From contig NZ_CP107917.1 of the NCBI RefSeq assembly GCF_036014175.1, forward strand, positions 6,572,001-6,636,000: a stretch of DNA of 64,000 bases. The letters are read 5' to 3'. Within the stretch, counting starts at the first letter, position 1. Every line of letters begins with the position of its first letter. A program made the position numbers and the translations under genes. This document shows, piece by piece, positions 7,774-15,267 of the stretch. Source of the DNA: Streptomyces sp. NBC_00443 (GTDB lineage: Bacteria > Actinomycetota > Actinomycetes > Streptomycetales > Streptomycetaceae). The notes under the pieces were generated by a model that saw only the letters and a program-made list of their open reading frames with translations, was not told the DNA's origin and did no database searches.

Positions 7774-8640
7774 TCACCCTGTGGGAGCGTCGAATGTGAC
7801 CGGGGCCTCGAAAGCCGCCCGGCGCGTGGCACGGCGCAGCGCCCGCAGGATCACCGGGCCGAGGGTGACGGTCAGGACGACGGTGACGAGCGCCCGGCCG
7901 AGGTCCCAGCCGAGGGAGGTCGCCAGGCAGTACGCCACGAAGCGGGCCAGGTTCGCGGGGACGGCCGCCTCGGGGTCGAACGCCACGTTCGAGGCCAGGG
8001 CGCCCATGAAGGGCCAGCCGGCGAGGTTCATGATCGTGCCGTAGACGAAGGCCGCGAGGAAGCCGTAGACGGCCAGCATCAGCAGTTCCGCCCGCCCGCG
8101 CAGGCGGTCCTGGCCCGGCAGCAGGCCCGCGCCCATCGTGAACCAGCCCATAGCCAGCATCTGGAACGGCATCCAGGGGCCCACCCCGCCCGTCAGCAGC
8201 GCCGACGCGAACATGGTCACCCCGCCGAGCACGAACCCGAAGCCCGGGCCCAGGACCCGCCCGCTGAGCACCATCAGGAAGAACATCGGCTCAAGGCCGG
8301 CCGTACCCGCCCCGATCGGTCGCAGCGCCGCCCCCGTCGCCGCCAGCACACCGAGCATGGCGACCGCTTTCGGGCCGAGCCCCGACTCGGAGATCGTGGC
8401 GGCGACCACCGCGACGAGCAGGACCAGGAGAGCCGAGAAGAGCCAGGGCGCGTCCTGGGCGTGAGCGCTGAGCTGGGAGGTGGGTGGTGTGAGGAAGGGC
8501 CAGCCGAAGGCCGCGACGCCGACCGCGCTGACGAGGGCCAGGGCGGCGAGGGAGCGCGGGCCGAGGCGGACGGCTCGGGCCTGGGGGGTGGGGCGGGTGG
8601 ATCCGGCTTGGTGAGCGGGGTGAGCGGAGCGGCCCTTCAT
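7774..8640 (-). CDS. ECF transporter S component (probable cobalamin)
   Basis: A 288-residue integral membrane protein with about six hydrophobic helices (for example LAALALVSAVGVAAFGWPFL, ALLVLLVAVVAATISES, ELLMLAVYGFLAAFVYGTIM) and the LEPMFFLMVLSGRVLGPGFG segment typical of actinobacterial ECF substrate-binding subunits. It captures the vitamin and docks on EcfT and the ATPases. Its ATG overlaps the preceding ATPase stop (ATGA), so it is the last gene of the coupled operon. The cobalamin riboswitch at the operon head suggests vitamin B12 or a precursor as substrate; this is inference. The same frame is open without a stop back through the upstream ATPase region. Confidence 0.82.
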   Translation of the reverse strand: MKGRSAHPAHQAGSTRPTPQARAVRLGPRSLAALALVSAVGVAAFGWPFLTPPTSQLSAHAQDAPWLFSALLVLLVAVVAATISESGLGPKAVAMLGVLAATGAALRPIGAGTAGLEPMFFLMVLSGRVLGPGFGFVLGGVTMFASALLTGGVGPWMPFQMLAMGWFTMGAGLLPGQDRLRGRAELLMLAVYGFLAAFVYGTIMNLAGWPFMGALASNVAFDPEAAVPANLARFVAYCLATSLGWDLGRALVTVVLTVTLGPVILRALRRATRRAAFEAPVTFDAPTG

Positions 8641-9572
8641 GCCAGCGCCTCCCGTACCTCGGCGACCGTGAGCCACTTCTGCGGGGCCAGGATCTTGGCC
8701 ACCTGCGGGGCGAAGGAGGGGGAGGCGACCACCACGTCCACCGCCGGGCCGTCCGCGATCACCTCGCCGTCGGCGAGCAGGATCACCCGGTGGGCCAGTT
8801 CGGCGGCCAGCTCCACGTCGTGGGTGGCCAGGACGATGGCGTGCCCCTCGGCGGCCAGCCCGCGCAGGATGCCGAGCAGACGGGCCTTCGCCGCGTAGTC
8901 CAGGCCGCGGGTGGGTTCGTCGAGCAGGAGAAGGGGCGGCTTGGCGGTCAGGACGACGGCCAGGGCGAGGGTGAGGCGCTGGCCCTCGGAGAGGTCGCGG
9001 GGGTGGATGTCGTCCGGGATGTCCGGGAGGAGCTTTGAGACGAGGGTTCGGCAGGTGCCGGGGGCTGCGCCGGCGTCGGCGTCGGCTGACGTGCACTCCG
9101 CTGCGACCGTGTCGGCGTAGAGCAGGTCGCGGGGTTCCTGGGGGACTAGGCCCACTCTGCGTACGAGGTCGCGGGGCGGGGTGCGGTGCGGGACGGCTCC
9201 GCCTACGTGGACCTTGCCGGCGGACGGTTCCACGAGGCCGACCAGGGTGTTGAGGAGGGTGGACTTTCCGGCGCCGTTGCGGCCCATGAGGGCGATGGTT
9301 TCGCCGGGGGTGACGGTCAGGTCTATGTGGCGTAGGGCTTGGATGCGGTCGCGGATTACGGCGAGGGCTTGTACTTCGGCCGTGTGGGGGAGGGTGGAGT
9401 GGGTTCGGTGCGTTTGCGTTGGAACCAGCGGGGGTGGCGCCCACGGGGGTGGAGGGTGCGGTTTCGTCGCGACTGCCGGTCCGTTGTGGCTGGTCGCGCC
9501 CACGCGGCGGTAGCCGCAAATCGAGTACAGCCCCGCGCCCCTGGAGGGCGGCGTTGCAGTCCCGGCCCTCAA
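8637..9572 (-). CDS. ECF transporter ATPase, second half
   Basis: Encodes an ABC ATPase domain of about 230 residues: Walker A GRNGAGKS, a Q-loop at GLVPQEPRDL, signature LSEGQRLTLALAVVL, Walker B LLLLDEPTRGLDY and the switch His in ATHDVELA. In related streptomycetes this domain and the one encoded at 9556-10380 form one long double-ATPase protein. Here the linker is out of frame. The first ~50 residues of this reading (GLYSICGYRRVGATS and beyond) come from a dispersed repeat and are not family sequence, so a TTG at 9572 or GTG at 9503 would be an improvised start. The stop overlaps the S-component ATG. Confidence 0.7.
   Translation of the reverse strand: MRAGTATPPSRGAGLYSICGYRRVGATSHNGPAVATKPHPPPPWAPPPLVPTQTHRTHSTLPHTAEVQALAVIRDRIQALRHIDLTVTPGETIALMGRNGAGKSTLLNTLVGLVEPSAGKVHVGGAVPHRTPPRDLVRRVGLVPQEPRDLLYADTVAAECTSADADAGAAPGTCRTLVSKLLPDIPDDIHPRDLSEGQRLTLALAVVLTAKPPLLLLDEPTRGLDYAAKARLLGILRGLAAEGHAIVLATHDVELAAELAHRVILLADGEVIADGPAVDVVVASPSFAPQVAKILAPQKWLTVAEVREALA
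9426..9550. repeat. Dispersed Streptomyces-type repeat inside the ATPase linker
   Basis: A ~125-bp stretch containing GGGGCGCGGGGCTGTACTCG and CGTGGGCGCGACCAGCCAC (read on the minus strand). It looks like a short repeat common between genes in Streptomyces chromosomes. Here it lies between the two ATPase domains and coincides with the loss of reading frame. Recognition is from memory, not from a second copy in this window. Confidence 0.5.
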
Positions 9573-10380
9573 GTCGTTGACGTAGGTTTGCCGCCTTTCG
9601 CCTCGCGTCGCGGACCGTTAGTGGCAGCGGGGACCAGTCCGCCAGGCGGCCCAGGGCCACGACCGGGGGGTATACCGGCGATACGGCCATGACCTCTGCC
9701 GGGGTGCCCAGGATGGGGGCCGCTCCGGGCGAGGGGAGCAGGGCGACCTGGTCGGCGTACTGGATGACTCGTTCCAGGCGGTGTTCGGCCATGAGGATCG
9801 TGGTGCCGAGGTCGTGGACCAGGCGCTGGAGGACCGCGAGGACCTCTTCCGCGGCGGCCGGGTCGAGGGCCGAGGTCGGCTCGTCGAGGATGAGGACCTT
9901 GGGGTGCGGGGTGAGGACCGAGCCGATCGCGACGCGCTGCTGCTGGCCGCCGGAGAGGGTGGCGATGGGGCGGGCCCGGAGGTCGGTGAGGCCGAGCAGG
10001 TCGAGGGTCTCCTCCACGCGGCGGCGCATCACGTCGGGGGCGAGGCCCAACGACTCCATGCCGTAGGCGAGTTCGTCCTCGACCGTGTCGGTCACGAAGT
10101 GGGACAGGGGGTCCTGTCCGACCGTGCCCACCACGTCGGCGAGTTCGCGCGGCTTGTGGGTGCGGGTGTCGCGGCCGGCCACCGTGACGCGGCCGCGCAG
10201 GGTGCCGCCGGTGAAGTGCGGGACCAGGCCGCTGACGGCGCCGAGGACGGTGGACTTGCCCACGCCCGACGGCCCGACCAGGAGGACGAGTTCGCCCTCG
10301 GGCACCTCGAAGTCGACGCCCTGGACGGCGGGTTCGACGGCGCCGTCGTAGGTCACCGAAACATCCTCGAAGCGGATCAC
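9556..10380 (-). CDS. ECF transporter ATPase, first half (frame-disrupted)
   Basis: Starts at GTG 10380 overlapping the EcfT stop (GTGA) and encodes a full ABC ATPase domain: Walker A GPSGVGKS, Q-loop VGQDPLSHFV, signature LSGGQQQRVAIG, Walker B VLILDEPTSALDP and the His switch in MAEHRLERV. The domain ends near PVVALGRLADWSPLPLTVRDARRKA; after that the reading enters the repeat at 9426-9550 and the second ATPase continues in another frame. This frame has no stop until 7774, so as sequenced it would run out of frame through the second ATPase into the S component. The end given is where family sequence stops. Either a disrupted gene or a sequence error. Confidence 0.65.
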
Positions 10381-11552
10381 GACGGCTCCTTGGGGATCAC
10401 GAAGGCGGGCAGCAGGCCCAGCAGTACGGCCGCCGCCGGCCACAGCGGGAGGGCCGGCGCGACCAGGGGGACCACACCGGGGTGCAGCGCCTCGGGGTCG
10501 CGGGAGGCGGCGAGGGTGAGCAGTGCGGCCACCGCGACGCCGGAGCCGGTGACCAGCCAGGCGCGGGCGTCCCAGCGGTCGGGGCGGTAGCGGGTACGTG
10601 GGGTGCGGCGGCCCCCGAGCCACAGGCCGGCCAGCGCGGCAGCCAGGCCGGCGAGGAGGACGGGCAGGCCGTAGGTGGCGCCCTGGGCGGTGAGCAGGCC
10701 GTACGTGCCGGCGCAGACCCCCAGCAGGCCGCCGAGGGTGAGGGCGGTGGTGGTGCGGCGGACCGGGGCGGGGACCTGTGCGGTACGGCCGTATCCGCGG
10801 GCGTCCATCGCGGCGGCGAGGGCGACCGAACGCTCCAACGCACCCTCCAGGACCGGGAGTCCGACGTGCAGGAGGCCGCGGATGCCGTGGTCGGGCCGGC
10901 CGCGCAGACGCCGGGCGGCGCGCAGGCGCTGGACGTCGGCGATCAGGTTGGGGGCGAAGGTGAGGGCGACGACCACCGCCACGCCCATCTCGTACAGGGC
11001 GCCCGGGAGGGACTTCAGCAGGCGGGTGGGGTTGGCGAGGGCGTTCGCCGCGCCCACGCAGATCAGGAGCGTGGCCAGTTTCAGGCCGTCGTACAGGGCG
11101 AACACGAGCGCCTCGGCGGTGACCGTCCCGCCCAGGCGGATGCCCTGGGCCCAGTCGGGGAGGGGGACTTCGGGGAGGGTGACGATCACGTGCGTGCCGG
11201 GGATGGGGGAGCCGAGGGCCACGGCGAAGAAGAGACGGATGAGCAGGACGGCCAGGGCGAGCTTGACGAAGGCGGAGTAGGAGCGGGCCCAGGGGGTGTT
11301 CGGGCGGCAGGTCGCCACCACGTAGGCGGACGTGGCGATGAGGAGGGTGAGCAGGAGGGGGTTGGTGGTGCGGGTGGCCGCGGTGCCGAGGGAGAGGGCC
11401 CAGAGCCACCAGGCGCCGGGGTGGAGCTGTGCACGGGGACGCAGATGGGGGACGGGGCCGCCTGCCGGCGCCGGTGGGGTGCCGTCTCTCTTCGGGACGT
11501 GCGCCTCCCCGGCGGCACGAGTGCCCGCGGGCCGGCTGGGGCGGCTTGCCAT
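10377..11552 (-). CDS. ECF transporter transmembrane protein EcfT (CbiQ-like)
   Basis: A 391-residue membrane protein. After a Pro/Arg-rich cytosolic start come several transmembrane helices (LLLTLLIATSAYVVA, LALAVLLIRLFFAVAL, ALYEMGVAVVVALTFAPNL) and the two Ala-Arg-Gly coupling motifs characteristic of EcfT, seen as AARRLRGR and AMDARGYGR. It links the S component to the ATPases. ATG 11552 overlaps the stop of the SCO2322-type gene and its own stop overlaps the ATPase GTG, showing tight coupling throughout. Confidence 0.85.
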   Translation of the reverse strand: MASRPSRPAGTRAAGEAHVPKRDGTPPAPAGGPVPHLRPRAQLHPGAWWLWALSLGTAATRTTNPLLLTLLIATSAYVVATCRPNTPWARSYSAFVKLALAVLLIRLFFAVALGSPIPGTHVIVTLPEVPLPDWAQGIRLGGTVTAEALVFALYDGLKLATLLICVGAANALANPTRLLKSLPGALYEMGVAVVVALTFAPNLIADVQRLRAARRLRGRPDHGIRGLLHVGLPVLEGALERSVALAAAMDARGYGRTAQVPAPVRRTTTALTLGGLLGVCAGTYGLLTAQGATYGLPVLLAGLAAALAGLWLGGRRTPRTRYRPDRWDARAWLVTGSGVAVAALLTLAASRDPEALHPGVVPLVAPALPLWPAAAVLLGLLPAFVIPKEPS

Positions 11553-12238
11553 CAGGTTCGCCGCCGCCGTGCCTGCCACACCGCTGCCGCGCCCAGCACC
11601 GCCACCACGCCGACCCCCGCCACCAGGCCCAGGGACGGACCGTCGTCCGAGGCGTCCTTGTTCTCCGCGGAGGACGACTGCGCGGAGGACGACTCCTCGG
11701 AAGGCGATTTCGGGGACGCCGCCGTCGACTGGTCGCCCCCGGCCACCTGCTCCCCGCACCCCGTCTCCGGATAGCCCCCGATCGCGCACAACAACGCGTC
11801 CGTGCCGTACCGGAGGGGCTTGGCCACCGCGGCCAGGGCCTCTGCCGTGGTCGCGTTCGGGGCGACCCGGGCGCATACGGTGCGGCGGGCCGGGGGCGTC
11901 TCGCCCGACGGAGCGCCGGCCGCCGTACCGAAGTCGATGACCAGAGCCACCCGCTTCTTGCCGTCCTGTGCGGGCGTCCGCGCGCAGATCACCGCGAACT
12001 CGGCCGCGCCCCTCGGCTGGGCGGCGTCCTTCGAGTCCTCGCTCACCGCGAAGCGGAAGCCCTGGACATCGCCGTCGGAGGGGCGGGCCGTGGAGGGGCC
12101 CTGGGTGGCGTACGTCCACTTGCCGCCGTCGCGGTCCCAGAACGACCAGTAGCGGTAGCCGGTCGCCTGGGCGGCCTGGGCCGCGCCGGTCACGAGGACC
12201 AGTGCGGCCAGGAGGAGCGTGAGAGCGCGGCGGATCAC
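11552..12238 (-). CDS. SCO2322 family membrane-anchored protein
   Basis: A 228-residue protein of the actinobacterial SCO2322 family, function unknown. It has a signal peptide (RRALTLLLAALVLVTGAAQA), an extracellular domain starting TGYRYWSFWDRDGGKWTYAT with conserved Cys residues, a Ser/Glu-rich spacer (SEESSSAQSSSAENKD) and a C-terminal membrane helix followed by WQARRRRT. GTG 12238 overlaps the preceding TGA (GTGA). Its place in the riboswitch-controlled ECF operon suggests an accessory role in vitamin capture at the cell surface; that role is inferred. Confidence 0.78.
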   Translation of the reverse strand: MIRRALTLLLAALVLVTGAAQAAQATGYRYWSFWDRDGGKWTYATQGPSTARPSDGDVQGFRFAVSEDSKDAAQPRGAAEFAVICARTPAQDGKKRVALVIDFGTAAGAPSGETPPARRTVCARVAPNATTAEALAAVAKPLRYGTDALLCAIGGYPETGCGEQVAGGDQSTAASPKSPSEESSSAQSSSAENKDASDDGPSLGLVAGVGVVAVLGAAAVWQARRRRT

Positions 12239-13470
12239 GATCGCTTGGCCTTGTTGCGGCCGCTCAGCAGGAAGCCGACGCCGATGCCCGCGACCAGGCA
12301 GACGCCGACGAACCACCACACGCCGAACCCGTTGTCGTCGTCCTCCTGCTTGTCCGAGGCCTTCGCCGACGCCATCACCGACCCGTTCGGCGCCGACTGC
12401 GGTGCCGGGCCCGTCGCGTTGAGCTGCTTGACCAGGTCCGCGCCGCCGAAGTCACGCGGGTCGGCGCCGGTCGCGTGGGCGGCGAAGATCAGCTGGGCGT
12501 AGGCGGCCGGGCCGCTCTGCGCGGCCCACTGCTCGGAGTTCTGCTCCAGCCAGCGCAACGGCTTCTGGGTGGCGCTCGCACCGCTCTGCGCGGCGAGGGC
12601 GACGACCGCGTCGGCCGTGTTGCCGTAGTCGGGCTGGTCCTCGGCGCCCGGGAGGGCGGACATCAGGTGACCGTCCTTGGCGAGGGCTTGCGTCAGGTAT
12701 GCGGCGCCGTTGGCCGCTGCCCGCTCGGGGGTCGCGGAGCCGGCGTCGGTGCAAGCCGCGTCCGACTGCTTGCCCGGGCTGACCACGAGGCCCTTGCCGA
12801 GCGCGCCGACGACGCCCGCCGCGGTCGCGTCCGCGTTGGCGGCCAGGCCGCCCTTCTTGTCCGGCTGGAACGCGAAGGCACCCGCGTCGGCGCCCTTGCA
12901 GGGCAGGGCGAGCTCTATCAGGGCGTCGTACGGGGACTTCCCGCCCTTCACGACCTCCGCCGGCTTCTCGCCCGAGGCGGCCAGCGCGCCGACCACGACC
13001 GACGTCGAGTTCGCGTCTGTGGGCCCGCCCGCGGTGTAGCCCCAGCCGCCGTCCCTGTTCTGGACCGACTTCAGCCAGGACACCGCCTTGTCGGCGACGG
13101 CGTCGTGCCCGCCGAGCGCGGCCAGTGCCTGGACGGCGGCGGCGGTGCTGTTGGTGTCGATGAGATCCTTCGGGCTGCAGTCCGCGCTCGTGTCGGCGCG
13201 GTAGGGCGCGAAGGCCCCGTTCGCACACTGCTGCCCGACCAGCCAGTCCACCGCACCCTTCGCCGGCTTCACGTCCACGGTGTCCTGCGCGAGCAGCGCG
13301 AGGGACTGGCGCCAGACGCCGTCGTACGTGGGGTCGGAGTCGCCGTACAGCTCGGCGGGGAACGCCTGCGACGGCGACGTGGAGGGGGTCGGGTCGGCGG
13401 CCACGGCGGGCCCGGCCGCGCCGATCACGACGGTGGCGGCCAGGGCCGCTGCGCTGCGGCGGACGTACAT
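12235..13470 (-). CDS. Membrane-anchored prenyltransferase-repeat (alpha/alpha barrel) protein
   Basis: A 411-residue surface protein: signal peptide (AAALAATVVIGAAGPAVAA), then squalene-cyclase/prenyltransferase-like repeats (WLVGQQCANGAF, WLKSVQNRDGGWGY, DANSTSVVVGALAASG, DYGNTADAVVALAAQSG) and a C-terminal helix VWWFVGVCLVAGIGVGFLL followed by a basic tail. The fold is shared by eukaryotic cobalamin carriers such as transcobalamin. First gene of the ECF operon and directly behind a cobalamin riboswitch, so it may bind corrinoids outside the cell. That is inference; no enzyme motif (DxDD) is seen. Confidence 0.8.
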   Translation of the reverse strand: MYVRRSAAALAATVVIGAAGPAVAADPTPSTSPSQAFPAELYGDSDPTYDGVWRQSLALLAQDTVDVKPAKGAVDWLVGQQCANGAFAPYRADTSADCSPKDLIDTNSTAAAVQALAALGGHDAVADKAVSWLKSVQNRDGGWGYTAGGPTDANSTSVVVGALAASGEKPAEVVKGGKSPYDALIELALPCKGADAGAFAFQPDKKGGLAANADATAAGVVGALGKGLVVSPGKQSDAACTDAGSATPERAAANGAAYLTQALAKDGHLMSALPGAEDQPDYGNTADAVVALAAQSGASATQKPLRWLEQNSEQWAAQSGPAAYAQLIFAAHATGADPRDFGGADLVKQLNATGPAPQSAPNGSVMASAKASDKQEDDDNGFGVWWFVGVCLVAGIGVGFLLSGRNKAKRS

Positions 13471-13509
13471 GATCGGCGGGTGCCCTTCCCTAGGGGGAAC
13501 CGGGCAGCA

Positions 13510-13740
13510 CAGGGAAAACCCCCGGCGGCTCGGCTCCGTATACCTCGACGGTGCCGCGCTCCGGCAGGCTGCCGGTGCACGTGAGCCGGTCACTGTCCCG
13601 TACGCGGCGATCCGGCTCACCGGCCTTCGACGACCGGTTCACGATGGGGGTCCCTCCCAGGCCCTTAGGGCACTGGGGGAGGGTCAGCGCCGGATTTGCA
13701 CCGGCTTTCCCCCGTACGGGTGTGATGACGACGGCGACAC
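13510..13740 (-). promoter_or_regulatory. Cobalamin riboswitch
   Basis: On the minus strand the core at 13681-13715 reads GGGGGAAAGCCGGTGCAAAT followed by CCGGCGCTGACC, the conserved P3-P6 part of adenosylcobalamin aptamers. Further paired elements follow (the hairpin around 13651-13680), and the element ends 40 bases before the first ECF gene. It should lower expression of the operon when cobalamin is plentiful. Boundaries are approximate. Confidence 0.85.
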
Positions 13741-14300
13741 TCTACCCGGGGGTAGGCGGGGGCTGAGAGGGGGCTGTGCACGGCGGAGGCGGTCCGGTGT
13801 CGAGCGAGGTTGAGGGCGGCCGGTTCGGCTGGAATTCGCCTATGGACGTCGACCGGGTTGCCGGGCTTCGCCGTGGGCGTGTGCATGATCCCGGCCATGG
13901 CGTCGGTCCTTCCTCGCGGACGGACCGGAATCGGACGACGTCAGAATGCGCGGCGAGTCGGGTGGCCCCATCATGTGGGTACTGCCCTCGGTCTGCGTGA
14001 TCGCTGCCCTGGGGCGTTGTGATCACTGAAGTGTCAAACCAAACATGCATTTTGCGCCGAATGGTTATCGGTGTGGCTGGAATGACCTGCCGGAGGGTGG
14101 GGATCCTCTACCGTTTGGTCGGTGCGAGCGGCCCTACGGGACGCGCAACCGTCACCCCGTGGCATTGCGTCTTACGGAAACCCTTGGTCCGTCGCCATGA
14201 CGGCTGGTTTGTGTGTCGACTGGCCCCCTGACGGGCGGGATGCTGGTTCTCTGGGTCCTGCTCCGGGCGGCCGCGGCGCTGGCGACGGGAGGCACACCTG
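13741..14300. other. 560-base region without a supported gene
   Basis: Divergent spacer between the riboswitch-led ECF operon and the hydrolase gene. It must hold both promoters. Around 14000-14080 it is noticeably less GC-rich than its surroundings. No RNA gene, repeat or convincing small gene was seen. Confidence 0.5.
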
Positions 14301-15224
14301 GTGTTGGGAAGTGTCAAGAGCGGCGACGGCAAGAGGCTGCTCTTCTTCGAGACGTCGGGGGACCCGAAGGGGCACCCGGTGTTCTTGCTGCATGGCACTC
14401 CGGGCAGCAGGGTCGGGCCGCGTCCACGTACCAGCGTTCTCTACAAACTGGGTATTCGGCTCATCTCCTATGACCGGCCGGGTTACGGGGAGTCGCAGCG
14501 GTTAAAAGGCCGCACTGTGCGTCATGCTGCAGCGGACGTGCAGGCAATCGCCGACCACCTGAATCTCGGACCGTTCTCCGTGCTCGGCCGTTCTGGTGGC
14601 GGGCCGCATGCATTGGCCTGCGCGACGCTGCTTCAGGGCCGGGTGGCCAGTGCTGCCGCGCTGGTCAGCATCGCGCCGCCAGATGCCGACGGGCTCGACT
14701 GGTATGAAGGGATGGCCCAATCCAATATCGACGCCTACAGGACCGCCTCCGAGGCACTCAGCGACGGTTCCGCGGCATGTCTGGATCGCCTCAGGGCCAA
14801 CCTGGCCAGCAACGCGGATGCCATCAGGGACAACCCTGAATCATTGCTGACCTGGCTAACCCCGGAGATGCCGGCGGCCGACAGGCTAGTGGTGGGACAT
14901 GGCGGCATCCGGCACTTACTCCTAGCCAACTACCAGGCCAGCGCGGTGCATTCCTCATTCGGCTGGCTGGACGACGTGCTGTCGTTCCGACAGGACTGGG
15001 GCTTCGAGCCAGGCAAGATCGTCGAAGTTCCGACCATGCTCTGGCATGGCGAACACGACACCTTCTCGCCCGTTGGCCACTTCCGATGGCTGGCTGCCCG
15101 CATCCCTTCAGCGACACCCGTGCTGAAGCGTGAGGCGGCGCACTTCGCCGCCCTGCCGGCCGTACCGGAAATACTCGCGTGGCTTCGTGACCGGGCCCGC
15201 GAACGCTTCGGGGCCGTCGTGTAG
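14301..15224 (+). CDS. Alpha/beta hydrolase
   Basis: A 307-residue cytosolic alpha/beta-hydrolase fold protein. Visible are the oxyanion loop LLHGTPGSR, the strand-helix DRPGYGES, the nucleophile elbow LGRSGGGPHAL (Ser in GRSGG), the Asp in LWHGEHDTFSP and the catalytic His in EAAHFAAL. The class covers esterases, lipases and epoxide hydrolases; substrate unknown. Start GTG 14301 has GGGAGG 8 bases upstream. It is convergent with the FxSxx operon, 43 bases away, and probably unrelated to it. Codon use is less extreme in GC than in the flanking housekeeping genes, as in the following operon. Confidence 0.85.
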   Translation: MLGSVKSGDGKRLLFFETSGDPKGHPVFLLHGTPGSRVGPRPRTSVLYKLGIRLISYDRPGYGESQRLKGRTVRHAAADVQAIADHLNLGPFSVLGRSGGGPHALACATLLQGRVASAAALVSIAPPDADGLDWYEGMAQSNIDAYRTASEALSDGSAACLDRLRANLASNADAIRDNPESLLTWLTPEMPAADRLVVGHGGIRHLLLANYQASAVHSSFGWLDDVLSFRQDWGFEPGKIVEVPTMLWHGEHDTFSPVGHFRWLAARIPSATPVLKREAAHFAALPAVPEILAWLRDRARERFGAVV

Positions 15225-15267
15225 CGAGGGCGCTCGCTGGAGCCCAGGGAGCGCCCCCTCCCGCAGA

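Noticed and set aside
7774..11409. A single 1211-codon reading frame on the minus strand
   Set aside because: It is a chance product of high GC: it joins out-of-frame EcfT sequence, the real first ATPase, out-of-frame second ATPase and the real S component. Separate overlapping starts and stops support individual genes.
14122..14505. 127-codon plus-strand frame before the hydrolase
   Set aside because: It lies mostly inside or across the hydrolase start in another frame, has no ribosome site and no family features.
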